Below, in pieces: positions 36,803-45,448 of a stretch of 64,000 bases of DNA. Numbering within the stretch: the stretch's first letter is position 1; each line of letters opens with the position of its first letter. This stretch comes from Pseudomonadota bacterium. GTDB taxonomy: Bacteria > Pseudomonadota > Alphaproteobacteria > Dongiales > Dongiaceae. A program made the translations under genes and the position numbers. Location: assembly GCA_021792365.1 (NCBI GenBank), contig JAJYUT010000005.1, positions 186,001-250,000 on the forward strand, read 5' to 3'. Below the pieces are notes generated by a model. It saw only the letters and a program-made list of their open reading frames with translations, did no database searches and was not told the origin of the DNA.

Positions 36803-37414
36803 ATGACGGTCGAATCCGCGATCGCCTTCGGCATCGGCCTGTTCTTTCTTTCGCTGTCGCCGGGGCCGGGACTGGCGACGATCCTCTCGCGGGCGCTGGC
36901 GACGGGACCGGTTGCGGGGCTGGCGGTGACGGCCGGCCTCGTGCTGGCGGATTTTCTTTTCATGGGGCTCGCAATGGCCGGGCTGACCGCGATTGCCGCA
37001 ACGCTCGGGCCGCTGTTCCAGGTCGTCAAATACGCAGGCGCCGCCTATCTGCTGTGGCTGGGCTACCGCGCGTTCCGGTCGTCCGCCTCGCCTCTGGCGG
37101 TCGCGCCGCGAAGCGGGAAGGGCATCGTGAAGGACATCGGCCTTGGTTTCCTGGTGACGCTCGGCAATCCCAAGGCCATCCTATTCTACAGCGCGCTGCT
37201 GCCCACTTTCCTCGACATGACGCAGATTAGGCTTGCGGATTTCCTGGTCCTGGCCGGGATCGCGGCGGTCGTGTCCTATGCGGTCTATGGCGTGTACATC
37301 TTCGTGGCAGAGCGTAGCCGGCGGCTCTTGTCATCCCGCGCCGCCGCACGTGTGTTCAATCGCCTGACGGGATCGATCCTGATGGGCGCGGGCGTCGCCG
37401 TCGCCAGCAGATAG
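36803..37414 (+). CDS. LysE-family amino acid exporter (first copy)
   Basis: A 203-residue protein with six predicted membrane helices. LSLSPGPGLATILSRAL is the LysE N-terminal signature. The following region reads KYAGAAYLLWLGYRAFR, and GFLVTLGNPKAILFYSALLPTF is the fourth-helix signature. It exports an amino acid (Lys, Arg, homoserine or threonine in relatives). It follows the PaiB-like gene and precedes phzF by 9 bp, so the three are probably one unit. The substrate cannot be assigned. Confidence 0.93.
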   Translation: MTVESAIAFGIGLFFLSLSPGPGLATILSRALATGPVAGLAVTAGLVLADFLFMGLAMAGLTAIAATLGPLFQVVKYAGAAYLLWLGYRAFRSSASPLAVAPRSGKGIVKDIGLGFLVTLGNPKAILFYSALLPTFLDMTQIRLADFLVLAGIAAVVSYAVYGVYIFVAERSRRLLSSRAAARVFNRLTGSILMGAGVAVASR

Positions 37415-37423
37415 AGGGGAACA

Positions 37424-38209
37424 ATGTCGCTGAAATTCTTCCAGGTGGATGCCTTTGCCAGCAAGCCGTTCGCGGGCAATCCGGCCGCCGTCATGCCACT
37501 GCCGGAATGGCTGCCGGATGCCACGCTGCAGGCGATCGCGGCGGAGCACAATCTGGCGGAGACGGCCTATTTCGTGCCGCAAGGGCCGGACTTCCATTTG
37601 CGCTGGTTCACGCCAACGGTCGAGATGCCGTTGTGTGGACACGCGACCCTGGCCAGCGCCTACATTGTCCTCAATCATCTGGACCGCAACCGGGACAATG
37701 TCGTGTTCCATACGCTTTCGGGGGCGTTGTCCGTTGCGCGCGACGGCGAGCGGCTGGTGATGGATTTCCCGACGCGGCCGAGCGAGCCGGCTTCCGCATC
37801 CGAGATCGCGCCGGTCGCCGAAGCAATCGGCGCGAGAGTGATCGACCTGCGCCGCGGCTGGACCTATCTCGCCGTCGTCGAATCCGAGGACGTGGTGCGC
37901 AATCTCAAGCCCGATATCGCGAAGATCGCCGGGCTGCCGCTCGACGTCATCGTGACCGCGCGCGGCGCGAAGGCGGACTTCGTTTCGCGCGTGTTCGTGC
38001 CGAAGTTCGGCATTCCGGAGGACCCGGTCACCGGCGCGGCGCATTGCTTGCTGGTCCCCTACTGGTCGGAGGTGCTGGAGCGCAGGACCTTCTTCGCGCG
38101 CCAGGTCTCGCAGCGCGGCGGCGAGCTTTGGCTGCGGCTGGATGGCGATCGCGTGAAGATGGCGGGCCATGCGGTGCTCACCGTCACCGGAGAGGTCCAC
38201 GTCTGGTGA
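37424..38209 (+). CDS. PhzF-family isomerase
   Basis: A 261-residue protein with a diaminopimelate-epimerase-like double fold. FFQVDAFASKPFAGNPAAV is the family N-terminus, and the Glu in NLAETAYF (about residue 45) is the catalytic base. GHATLASAYI and the C-terminal GAAHCLL block with DPVTG complete the pattern. PhzF itself isomerises an anthranilate derivative in phenazine synthesis, but this lineage shows no phenazine genes nearby. Placement between two LysE exporters suggests a role in amino-acid-derived metabolite handling. The start ATG at 37424 follows AGAGGGGAACA. Confidence 0.93.
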   Translation: MSLKFFQVDAFASKPFAGNPAAVMPLPEWLPDATLQAIAAEHNLAETAYFVPQGPDFHLRWFTPTVEMPLCGHATLASAYIVLNHLDRNRDNVVFHTLSGALSVARDGERLVMDFPTRPSEPASASEIAPVAEAIGARVIDLRRGWTYLAVVESEDVVRNLKPDIAKIAGLPLDVIVTARGAKADFVSRVFVPKFGIPEDPVTGAAHCLLVPYWSEVLERRTFFARQVSQRGGELWLRLDGDRVKMAGHAVLTVTGEVHVW

Positions 38210-38847
38210 TGATTGTGTCTTTCGCCACGTTCGCAGCCTTCGCGGCCGTTGCGCTGGCAATGGTGCTCACGCCGGGGCCGAACATGGCCTATCTCGTGTC
38301 GCGCACGATCTGCCAGGGCCGCGCGGCGGGCTTGGTGTCGCTGGGCGGCGTCGGACTGGGGTTCGTGATCTACGTGCTGCTGGCCGGCCTCGGCATCACC
38401 GCATTGCTGCTGGCGGTACCCTATGCCTATGACGCTTTGCGTCTGGCCGGCGTCGCCTATCTGGGCTGGATGGCCTGGAATGCCTTGCGGCCGGGGGGCG
38501 CTTCGCCGTTCCAGGTGCGCAAGCTGCCTGCCGATTCGCATCGCCGGCTGTTTTCGATGGGCCTGCTGACCAGCCTTCTCAATCCGAAGGTCGCCGCGCT
38601 CTATCTTTCGCTGCTGCCGCAATTCATCGATCCGGCGAACGGCAGCATTCTCGGCCAGACCGTCCTGCTGGGCATGACGCAGATCGCGATCAGCCTCACG
38701 GTCAACGCGCTGATCGTGCTGACGGCCGGCGCCGTCTCTACCTTCCTGGCCGGCCGGCCCTTCTGGCTCCTGGTGCAGCGCTGGCTCATGGGCACGGTGC
38801 TGGCCGGTCTCGCCCTGCGCATGGCGCTCGACACCGGCCGGCGCTGA
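38209..38847 (+). CDS. LysE-family amino acid exporter (second copy)
   Basis: A 212-residue LysE protein. The start MIVSFATFAAFAAVALAMVL at 38209 shares one base with the phzF stop (TGATG), so it is translationally coupled. LTPGPNMAYLVSRTICQG and TSLLNPKVAALYLSLLPQF are the LysE signatures. It differs from the copy at 36803 in sequence and so is not a recent duplicate. The last codons are followed by a short 14-bp tandem repeat that begins inside the stop codon. Confidence 0.93.
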   Translation: MIVSFATFAAFAAVALAMVLTPGPNMAYLVSRTICQGRAAGLVSLGGVGLGFVIYVLLAGLGITALLLAVPYAYDALRLAGVAYLGWMAWNALRPGGASPFQVRKLPADSHRRLFSMGLLTSLLNPKVAALYLSLLPQFIDPANGSILGQTVLLGMTQIAISLTVNALIVLTAGAVSTFLAGRPFWLLVQRWLMGTVLAGLALRMALDTGRR

Positions 38848-38914
38848 CCCCGCGCGCCCGACCCTGCGCGCCTGACCCTGCGCGCCTGACCCTGCGCGCG
38901 CCCGACCCTGCGCC
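38845..38914. repeat. Short 14-bp tandem repeat
   Basis: About five copies of TGACCCTGCGCGCC with small variants, the first overlapping the lysE stop codon. It probably arose by replication slippage. Confidence 0.75.
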
Positions 38915-38957
38915 GGATCGCCGCTTGCGGCAATGGCGCGATTGCGGCTAGTTACCT

Positions 38958-40160
38958 GTGCCCAAGGCCCGCCCGATCAAGGCGGGCTGGGCGCTTGTAC
39001 AGTCAGTCGAGATCGCGCCCGAACCCATGGCCAACGGCAAGGACCATCAATATCTGCTGCCTGCGGGGCTGAAGGACGGCTTGCCGCCCGATGCCGCCTT
39101 CGAGGCGGCAATGGTGGAGCGGCTGATGGCCTGCTTCGCCGCCTGGGGCTATGAGCGGGTCAAGCCGCCCCTGATCGAGTTCGAGGACGCGCTGCTCTCC
39201 GGCATGGGTGCGGCAATGGCGGCTGACACCTTCCGCCTGATGGATCCGGTTTCGCAGCGAATGATGGGACTGCGCGCGGACATGACGCCGCAGGTCGGTC
39301 GCATCGCCGCCAGCCGCCTCAAGGGCTCAGCCAGGCCGCTACGCCTGTCCTATGCCGGCCAGGTGCTGCGCGTGAAGGGCGAGCAGATGCGCCCCGAGCG
39401 GCAGATCGGCCAAGCCGGCATCGAACTGATCGGCACGGAAGGCGCCGCCGCCGATGCGGAGGCCGTGCTGCTGGCCGCGGAGGCGCTGCGCCAGGTCGGC
39501 GTCGCCCAACTGGTGGTCGATCTGAACGCGCCGATGCTGGCAGTTTCCTATCTGCGCGAATCCGGCATCGCCGACCCGGCGCCCATCGTGGCCGCGCTCG
39601 ACCGCAAGGATGCGGCGGCAGTGAAGGATCTGGGCGGGCGGCTCGCGCCGGTCCTGCAGCAATTGATGAATGCTGTCGGCGCGCCGCCACAGGCACTGGA
39701 TCGCCTGTCCGCGATCGCGCTGACGCCCGATGCCGCCGCGCAGCGCGACCGCCTGATCGACGTGGCGAAGCTGGTGCAGGCGGCGGCGCCCGATCTGGGG
39801 CTCAACATCGATCCCACCGATCATCGCGGCTTCGAATACCACACCGGCGTGACGTTCTCGCTGCTTGGGCGCGGTGTCGCCGGCGAGTTCGGGCGCGGCG
39901 GGCGCTATGTCAACCAGGCGGGCGAGGACGCGACCGGCTTCACGCTCTATCTCGACACGCTTTCGGCGGCCTTGCCGGCGCCGAAGCCGGCGCGTCGCGT
40001 CTTCCTGCCGCGCGGCACCTCGCATGACGCGGCGTCGCGCCTGCGCCAGGAAGGCTGGGTCACCATTCACGCGCTCCACAGCGGCGTGGAAGACGAAAAG
40101 GAAGCGCGCCGCCTCGGCTGCTCGCATCTCTGGCGCAACGGCGCCGTGCAAATGCTTTGA
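38958..40160 (+). CDS. hisZ: ATP phosphoribosyltransferase regulatory subunit HisZ
   Basis: A 400-residue class II aminoacyl-tRNA-synthetase-like protein. It lacks the HisRS anticodon domain and pairs with short-form HisG to make active ATP phosphoribosyltransferase, the first step of histidine synthesis. The motifs include LLPAGLKDGLPPDAAF, RPLRLSYAGQVLRVKG and FEYHTGVTFSLLGRG. The start is uncertain between the GTG at 38958 and the ATG at 39027 (MANGKDHQYLL). hisG is not in the window. The following purA is 15 bp away; the hisZ-purA order is typical of several Alphaproteobacteria. Confidence 0.92.
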   Translation: MPKARPIKAGWALVQSVEIAPEPMANGKDHQYLLPAGLKDGLPPDAAFEAAMVERLMACFAAWGYERVKPPLIEFEDALLSGMGAAMAADTFRLMDPVSQRMMGLRADMTPQVGRIAASRLKGSARPLRLSYAGQVLRVKGEQMRPERQIGQAGIELIGTEGAAADAEAVLLAAEALRQVGVAQLVVDLNAPMLAVSYLRESGIADPAPIVAALDRKDAAAVKDLGGRLAPVLQQLMNAVGAPPQALDRLSAIALTPDAAAQRDRLIDVAKLVQAAAPDLGLNIDPTDHRGFEYHTGVTFSLLGRGVAGEFGRGGRYVNQAGEDATGFTLYLDTLSAALPAPKPARRVFLPRGTSHDAASRLRQEGWVTIHALHSGVEDEKEARRLGCSHLWRNGAVQML

Positions 40161-40175
40161 CGGAGAGTCTTCGGT

Positions 40176-41465
40176 ATGGCGAATGTAGCGGTCATCGGCT
40201 CGCAGTGGGGCGACGAGGGCAAGGGCAAGATTGTCGATTGGCTGTCGGAGCGCGCCGACGTGGTGGTGCGCTTCCAGGGCGGCCACAATGCGGGCCATAC
40301 GCTCGTCATCGGCAGCAAGACTTACAAGCTGAGCCTGCTGCCCTCCGGTGTCGTGCGCGGCAAGCTTTCGGTGATCGGCAACGGCGTGGTTGTCGATCCC
40401 TGGGCGCTGCTCAAGGAGATGGATACGCTGCGGGGGCAGGGCGTCGCGGTGACGCCGGATGTGCTGGCAGTGGCGGAGAACGCCGCGCTTATCCTGCCGC
40501 TGCACAGCAGGCTCGACCTGCTGCGCGAGGAGGCGCGGGGCGCGGGCAAGATCGGCACGACGGGTCGCGGCATCGGCCCGGCCTACGAGGACAAGGTGGC
40601 GCGCCGCGCGATCCGCGTGTGCGACCTGCTCGATCTGGATGCGCTGGACGGCAAGGTGCAGAACCTGCTGCAGCATCATAACGCGCTGCTGCGCGGCATG
40701 GGCGCGGAGGAGGTGAGCGCCGCCGAACTGCTGGCGCAGTTGCGAGACGTCGCGCCGAAGGTCGCGCCCTATATCAAGACCGTCTGGCAATTGCTCAACC
40801 AGGCGCGCAAGCGCGGCGACCGCATCCTGTTCGAGGGCGCGCAGGGCTCCATGCTTGACGTCGATCATGGCACCTATCCGTACGTCACGTCGTCGAACAC
40901 CGTGGCGGGCCAGGCGGCGACCGGCGCGGGCATCGGCGTCGGCGCCGTCGGCTACGTGCTCGGCATCACCAAGGCCTACACGACACGCGTCGGCTCGGGC
41001 CCGTTCCCGAGCGAGCTGCAGGACCAGATCGGCCAGACGCTGGGCGAGCGCGGCCACGAATTCGGCACCGTCACCGGGCGCAAGCGCCGCTGCGGCTGGT
41101 TCGACGCGGCCCTGGTCCGCCAATCGGCCAAGGTGGGCGGCATCAACGGCATCGCGCTCACAAAGCTTGACGTGCTGGACGGATTCGAGACGCTGAACAT
41201 CTGCGTCGGCTACGACATCAACGGCCAGCGCTTCGACTATCTGCCCTCGGCCGCGCATCTGCAGGCCGCCGCCAGGCCGGTTTACGAGACCCTCGAAGGC
41301 TGGTCGGATTCGACGCGGGGCGCGCGCTCCTGGGCGCAATTGCCGGCGACCGCCATCAAATACATCCGCCGCATCGAGGAACTGATCGAAGTGCCCGTCG
41401 CCCTGCTCTCGACAAGCCCGGAGCGCGACGACACGATCCTGGTGACCGATCCGTTTGCGGATTGA
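40176..41465 (+). CDS. purA: Adenylosuccinate synthetase
   Basis: A 429-residue enzyme that makes adenylosuccinate from IMP, aspartate and GTP in AMP synthesis. The P-loop [11 protein letters not shown] (residues 12-22) and the neighbouring GGHNAGHT are diagnostic. Further motifs are [14 protein letters not shown], the GAQG segment and [20 protein letters not shown] ends the conserved region. The ribosome site CGGAGAG precedes the ATG. It is the last gene of the hisZ-purA pair; a 336-bp spacer follows. Confidence 0.97.
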   Translation: MANVAVIGSQWGDEGKGKIVDWLSERADVVVRFQGGHNAGHTLVIGSKTYKLSLLPSGVVRGKLSVIGNGVVVDPWALLKEMDTLRGQGVAVTPDVLAVAENAALILPLHSRLDLLREEARGAGKIGTTGRGIGPAYEDKVARRAIRVCDLLDLDALDGKVQNLLQHHNALLRGMGAEEVSAAELLAQLRDVAPKVAPYIKTVWQLLNQARKRGDRILFEGAQGSMLDVDHGTYPYVTSSNTVAGQAATGAGIGVGAVGYVLGITKAYTTRVGSGPFPSELQDQIGQTLGERGHEFGTVTGRKRRCGWFDAALVRQSAKVGGINGIALTKLDVLDGFETLNICVGYDINGQRFDYLPSAAHLQAAARPVYETLEGWSDSTRGARSWAQLPATAIKYIRRIEELIEVPVALLSTSPERDDTILVTDPFAD

Positions 41466-41801
41466 GCCGCGCATGAGCGCCTCGGTTGCGATAGTACGTG
41501 CTTCGCATCCCGGCTCAGACCATAGCGACGAGCGGAGCAGCAAGATGTCGGTGCTGCCGATGGGTTCGGCTGTTCGATCTCGGCCAGAATGCTGGTGTTG
41601 GAGCTGCTGGTGCTGCGCCTGCGCGATATCACAGGCGAGACCGCGCCTTAATGCGCCGGCGCCACACGAACCTCGAATAGGCGCATTCCTTACCGTCCGT
41701 TAACGACTTCCCGTCATAACCTAGGATCGGCCCATTTCGCATGGGACCGGCCGGGCTAAAGGGCTCTGGCCGCACGGTTTCGGCGCAAAGCGCGGTTGGT
41801 G
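41466..41801. other. Spacer between purA and the pseudokinase gene
   Basis: A 336-bp region without a convincing gene. A cysteine-rich plus-strand frame near 41545 and an arginine-rich minus frame are both judged non-coding. The AT-richer part at 41690-41730 (TTACCG, TTAACG, then TAACCTAGGAT) is the likeliest promoter zone for the kinase-like gene. Confidence 0.4.
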
Positions 41802-43826
41802 ATGGCGGACGATCAAATCCTGCTCGACGAGCGATACGAGATTGCAGCGGACAGGCGTCTGCCCAAGTTCGATTCGCCCGGCGTCGAAGCCTTCGCCGTC
41901 GACGATCGCAACGAGCCCGGGCGCCCGATGTTCGCGCTGATCGCGCCGGGGCACCTGCCATGCCGGCATCTCGGCCTCCTGGCGAAAAAGCCGCCATCCG
42001 ACGCACCGGTGCTGTGGCCGCGCGCAGCCGGCGTGGTCGACTGGCCGGTCGCGCGGGCGGAGAACGGGGCGGCCGTGTGGGGCCGCCGCCCGCTGCTCAT
42101 CTTCGACGCGCCGAAAGGCGAGCGCATGTTCGGCGGCGACGCGCCGCCGCCCAGGCCGATGACGGAGCCGCAACTGGCGCGCAACATCATTGCGCCCATC
42201 GTCATCGCGGTCCGCGAGATGAGCGCGCTGGGCATCCCGCACCGCGCGATCCGCCCTGGCAATTTGTTCTATCAGTCGAGCCATCAAGGCCCGGTCATGC
42301 TCGGCGAGTGCTTCAGCATGCCGCCCGGTTTCGCGCAGCCCGCCCTCTACGAGACGATCGAGAACGCGATCGCGGACCCCTATGGCCGCGGCCCGGGCAT
42401 CTCCTCCGACGACCTCTATGCGCTGGGCGTGCTGCTGCTCCAGCTTCATGTCGGGCGCGACCCGACCGAGGGCCTGTCCGAGGAGGAGATCATCTCGGCC
42501 AAGATCAGCGCCGGCTCCTTCGCCGCGCTGGCGGGGCGCGAGAAGCTCTCGACCTCCATGGCCGAGATCCTGCGTGGCCTGCTGAACGACCGCCCCGGCG
42601 ACCGCTGGACCTTGCGCCACCTCGAAGCGTGGAACACGGGGCAGCATTTCACGCCGACCATGCCGTATCTGCCGCAGCGTGCCTCGCGGCCGATCCGCTT
42701 CGCCGAAGGCGAATATATGAACAAGCCGGCGCTCGCGCACGCCATGGGGTATCACTGGCCCGACGCCACGAAGCTGGTCGACAGCAGCGACTTCGACAAC
42801 TGGATGAAGCGCAGCTTCAACGAAGACAAGGCCGGCGACGTCATGATGCGCATTCTCGGATCCGCCGCCGGCTCCGGACCGGCCGCCGCGATCAAGGACC
42901 GCTATGTCGCGCGCCTTATCATCTGGATGAACGCCCAGTCGCCGGTCTGCTATCGCGACATCCGGGTGAACGTGACGGGCATGTCGGCCATGCTGGCGAA
43001 CGTCCTCGACCAGCAGCCGCTGCTGAACCAGTTCGTCGAGTTGCTGCGCGGCCGGCTGCCCCAGGTCTGGCTGAACGAGCAGCCCACTCTCAATGCCGAC
43101 CAGCTCCAGGCCCGCCGCATCATGGAGGAGGTGGAGAAGCATATCGAGCGGCCCAATATCGGCCAGGGCATGGAGCGTGCGCTCTACGAGCTCGATTCAC
43201 TGGTGCCTTGCCGCTCGCCCATGATTGCCGATTTTTACGTCACCCACATTCGCGACTTGCTGCCGGCGATCGACGCGGCCCTGCCAGGTGTGGGCGAGGG
43301 CACCATCCCCATGGACCGCCACATCGCGGCGTTCATTGGCGCGCATCTCCGGCGCACCATCGATCGCGAGATCGCCGCCATCTCCCAGGCGACGGACGAA
43401 ACCGACCGCAGGATCGCCATTCTCCGCCTGCTGGCGCTGGTCCAGCAGGCCCATCCGAACCGCAAGCTGCCGCGCCTTGCCGATGCCCTCGTTGCCATGC
43501 TGGTGCCGGCGCTGACCTGCTTCCATCACGCCGCCTCGCGCACCGATGCGGAGCGGCGCATGCGCAAGCTGGGCAAGGATTGCGATCTGCTGGGCCTGGC
43601 GCTGCTGTTCGACCCGAACGGACCGGCGCGCAGCGCCGACAGCCTCGGCTTCGCCGCGGCCAGGAGCGCCTATGTCGCGCTGAAGCGCGAGGAGCAGTGG
43701 CTGGAGGGCGGGGGATTGACCAATCCCGTTCGCACGCGCCTGATCGGCCAGCGCGCCGCCGCCGTCACGTCCGCGTTCGTCGCGAGTGCGGCCATCGCGG
43801 CCTATAGCGTCTTCGCCTTGCTGTGA
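41802..43826 (+). CDS. Membrane-anchored pseudokinase
   Basis: A 674-residue protein. Residues about 1-290 resemble a serine/threonine kinase fold, but the key residues are missing. The catalytic loop HRDxxxxN is HRAIRPGN (near residue 147), losing the Asp. The DFG position is LGECFS, and no clear glycine loop or beta-3 Lys is visible. The helix F region SSDDLYALGVLLLQLHVGRDP still matches kinases. Residues about 300-640 are helical with no family I know, and a C-terminal membrane helix (VTSAFVASAAIAAYSVFALL) ends the protein. It therefore looks like a pseudokinase tethered facing the cytosol. It is 10 bp upstream of a small membrane protein and probably co-transcribed with it. Confidence 0.72.
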   Translation: MADDQILLDERYEIAADRRLPKFDSPGVEAFAVDDRNEPGRPMFALIAPGHLPCRHLGLLAKKPPSDAPVLWPRAAGVVDWPVARAENGAAVWGRRPLLIFDAPKGERMFGGDAPPPRPMTEPQLARNIIAPIVIAVREMSALGIPHRAIRPGNLFYQSSHQGPVMLGECFSMPPGFAQPALYETIENAIADPYGRGPGISSDDLYALGVLLLQLHVGRDPTEGLSEEEIISAKISAGSFAALAGREKLSTSMAEILRGLLNDRPGDRWTLRHLEAWNTGQHFTPTMPYLPQRASRPIRFAEGEYMNKPALAHAMGYHWPDATKLVDSSDFDNWMKRSFNEDKAGDVMMRILGSAAGSGPAAAIKDRYVARLIIWMNAQSPVCYRDIRVNVTGMSAMLANVLDQQPLLNQFVELLRGRLPQVWLNEQPTLNADQLQARRIMEEVEKHIERPNIGQGMERALYELDSLVPCRSPMIADFYVTHIRDLLPAIDAALPGVGEGTIPMDRHIAAFIGAHLRRTIDREIAAISQATDETDRRIAILRLLALVQQAHPNRKLPRLADALVAMLVPALTCFHHAASRTDAERRMRKLGKDCDLLGLALLFDPNGPARSADSLGFAAARSAYVALKREEQWLEGGGLTNPVRTRLIGQRAAAVTSAFVASAAIAAYSVFALL

Positions 43827-43836
43827 GGGACCGGCC

Positions 43837-44304
43837 GTGAGCAAGCAAGCATCCACCAAAGCCGCCGCCGCCCGGCCGAAAGGATTCAAACCGACCCTGC
43901 TGCTGATCCTGCTGCTGCCGGTGGCCGTAGTGATGGCGCCGCTCGCGATCGTGCTGGTGGCGGCGATGGTTCCGAGCTTCGTGGCGCGGCTGGTCGATAC
44001 GAGCCCGGGGCGCCACCTCACCTTCACGGTCTCCAGCTTCAACCTGATCGGGGCGCTCTATTTCGTGCATCAGATCTTCACGAAGGGGAACAGCCTGGAA
44101 GTGGTGACCACAGTCCTGCGGGATTCGATCGGCTGGCTCGCGGCCCTCAGCGGAGCAGGCTGCGGCTGGCTGCTGTTCCTCGCCATGCCGCCGCTGGTCG
44201 CCAAGATGGCGGAGGCGCAGTCCGCCTTGCGCATGCGCCGCGTACATCGCGACCAGAAGCAGTTGGTGAGCGACTGGGGCCAATCCGTCGCGACCAAGGA
44301 CTGA
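43837..44304 (+). CDS. Small multi-pass membrane protein
   Basis: A 155-residue protein starting on a GTG (MSKQASTKAAAARPKGF). A basic N-terminus precedes three probable membrane helices: TLLLILLLPVAVVMAPLAIV, VSSFNLIGALYFVHQIF and AGCGWLLFLAMPPLVAKM. The C-terminus is charged and cytosolic (ALRMRRVHRDQKQLVSD). I do not recognise the family. It stands 10 bp after the pseudokinase gene and before the rpoH terminator, so the two form a compact unit. A complex in the membrane is inferred from the anchor in the neighbour. Confidence 0.72.
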   Translation: MSKQASTKAAAARPKGFKPTLLLILLLPVAVVMAPLAIVLVAAMVPSFVARLVDTSPGRHLTFTVSSFNLIGALYFVHQIFTKGNSLEVVTTVLRDSIGWLAALSGAGCGWLLFLAMPPLVAKMAEAQSALRMRRVHRDQKQLVSDWGQSVATKD

Positions 44305-44327
44305 TCGCGCAAGCACCGGTTTCCGAT

Positions 44328-44366
44328 GCAAAAGGAAAACCCGCGGCCACACGGGACGCGGGTTTG
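44328..44366 (-). terminator. Bidirectional terminator between the membrane gene and rpoH
   Basis: AACCCGCG (44338-44345) pairs with CGCGGGTT (44357-44364). On the minus strand the stem is followed by TTTTCCTTTT, making a good rpoH terminator. On the plus strand only a short T-run follows. Confidence 0.8.
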
Positions 44367-44384
44367 CTCAGGCCTTTAATAACG

Positions 44385-45269
44385 CTACTGCGCCGCCAGC
44401 TTCTCGTCCAATGCGGCGTTGCGGATGGCGCGCTGGACCTTGTCGAATGCGCGCACCTCGATCTGGCGCACGCGCTCGCGGCTGATGCCGAACTCCTTCG
44501 ACAGGTCCTCGAGCGTGGTCGGCTCGTCCTTCAGGCGGCGCTCCGAGAGGATGCGCCGTTCGCGCGGATTGAGCAGCTTGAGCGCGCGATCCAGCAGCTT
44601 TTGCCGCCGTCCGAATTCCTGACTCTCCGCCAGCAGCACCTCCTGGCTGTCGCCTTCATCGACCAGCCATTCCTGCCACTCGCCCTCGCCATCCATGCGG
44701 ACCGGCGCGTTCAGCGAGTGGTCGGGCGCGGCGAGGCGGCGGTTCATGTCGACCACGTCGCTCTCCGCCACGTCGAGGCGCGTCGCGATCTCCTTCACCG
44801 TCTCCGGCTGCAGGTCGCCTTCCTCGAGCGCCTTCAACTGGCCCTTGATGCGGCGCAGGTTGAAGAACAGCTTCTTCTGCGCGGCAGTGGTGCCGATCTT
44901 CACCAGCGACCAGGAATGCAGGATGTATTCCTGGATGGCGGCGCGGATCCACCACATCGCATAGGTCGCGAGGCGGAATCCCTTGTCAGGGTCGAAGCGC
45001 TTCACGGCCTGCATCAGGCCGACATTGCCTTCAGAGATGACTTCGGACATCGGCAAGCCATAACCGCGATAGCCCATCGCGATCTTCGCGACCAGCCGCA
45101 GATGGCTGGTGACCAGCTTGTGCGCAGCCTCGGTGTCCTGATGTTCCTGCCAGCGCTTGGCCAGCATGAACTCTTCGCTTTGCTCCAGCATCGGGAACTG
45201 GCGAATCTCCGCGAGGTAGCGGGCCAGGTTGGAATCACTGACGAGGCTTGGCAGATTTCGTGCGGCCAT
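44385..45269 (-). CDS. rpoH: Heat-shock sigma factor RpoH
   Basis: A 294-residue sigma-32 factor. Region 2 is clear in [20 protein letters not shown] and the following [15 protein letters not shown]. The RpoH box [13 protein letters not shown] distinguishes it from housekeeping sigma factors. Region 4 has [20 protein letters not shown]. It directs RNA polymerase to heat-shock promoters and is degraded by FtsH in relatives. The start ATG at 45269 follows AAGGGGACGAT. It ends at a strong terminator. Confidence 0.97.
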   Translation of the reverse strand: MAARNLPSLVSDSNLARYLAEIRQFPMLEQSEEFMLAKRWQEHQDTEAAHKLVTSHLRLVAKIAMGYRGYGLPMSEVISEGNVGLMQAVKRFDPDKGFRLATYAMWWIRAAIQEYILHSWSLVKIGTTAAQKKLFFNLRRIKGQLKALEEGDLQPETVKEIATRLDVAESDVVDMNRRLAAPDHSLNAPVRMDGEGEWQEWLVDEGDSQEVLLAESQEFGRRQKLLDRALKLLNPRERRILSERRLKDEPTTLEDLSKEFGISRERVRQIEVRAFDKVQRAIRNAALDEKLAAQ

Positions 45270-45322
45270 ATCGTCCCCTTATGGTGTCCGTTTGGACATC
45301 ATAGAACAGCCCAGTCTCCATC

Positions 45323-45352
45323 CCATTACGATTGCCGCAGGGCTGCAGACAA
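45323..45352 (-). promoter_or_regulatory. Candidate rpoH promoter
   Basis: On the minus strand TTGTCT (45352-45347) and TAATGG (45328-45323) are separated by 18 bp, with the rpoH start 54 bp further on. An ATGTAA/TTACAT inverted repeat (45384-45402) lies just upstream and could be an operator. The -10 is weak, so this is only a candidate. Confidence 0.4.
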
Positions 45353-45448
45353 CTCCCTGCATGGCTGTTGGAGAGCCGAGTAAATGTAAGATTGGTTTAC
45401 ATTACCCGCATTTCAAGGCGTCCCGGCCGGATGACTGGAAATCGGCGC

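Noticed and set aside
39339-41543. A 734-codon minus frame across hisZ and purA
   Set aside because: The plus strand encodes two full enzymes with catalytic motifs, so the antisense frame is a shadow.
41526-41651. Short frames in the purA-pseudokinase spacer, including a Cys-rich one
   Set aside because: No start signal with a plausible ribosome site, and no family look.
43837-44304. Reading the small membrane protein from an upstream ATG at 43786
   Set aside because: That start lies within the pseudokinase frame and adds a segment with no membrane or basic pattern; the GTG at 43837 gives the normal topology.
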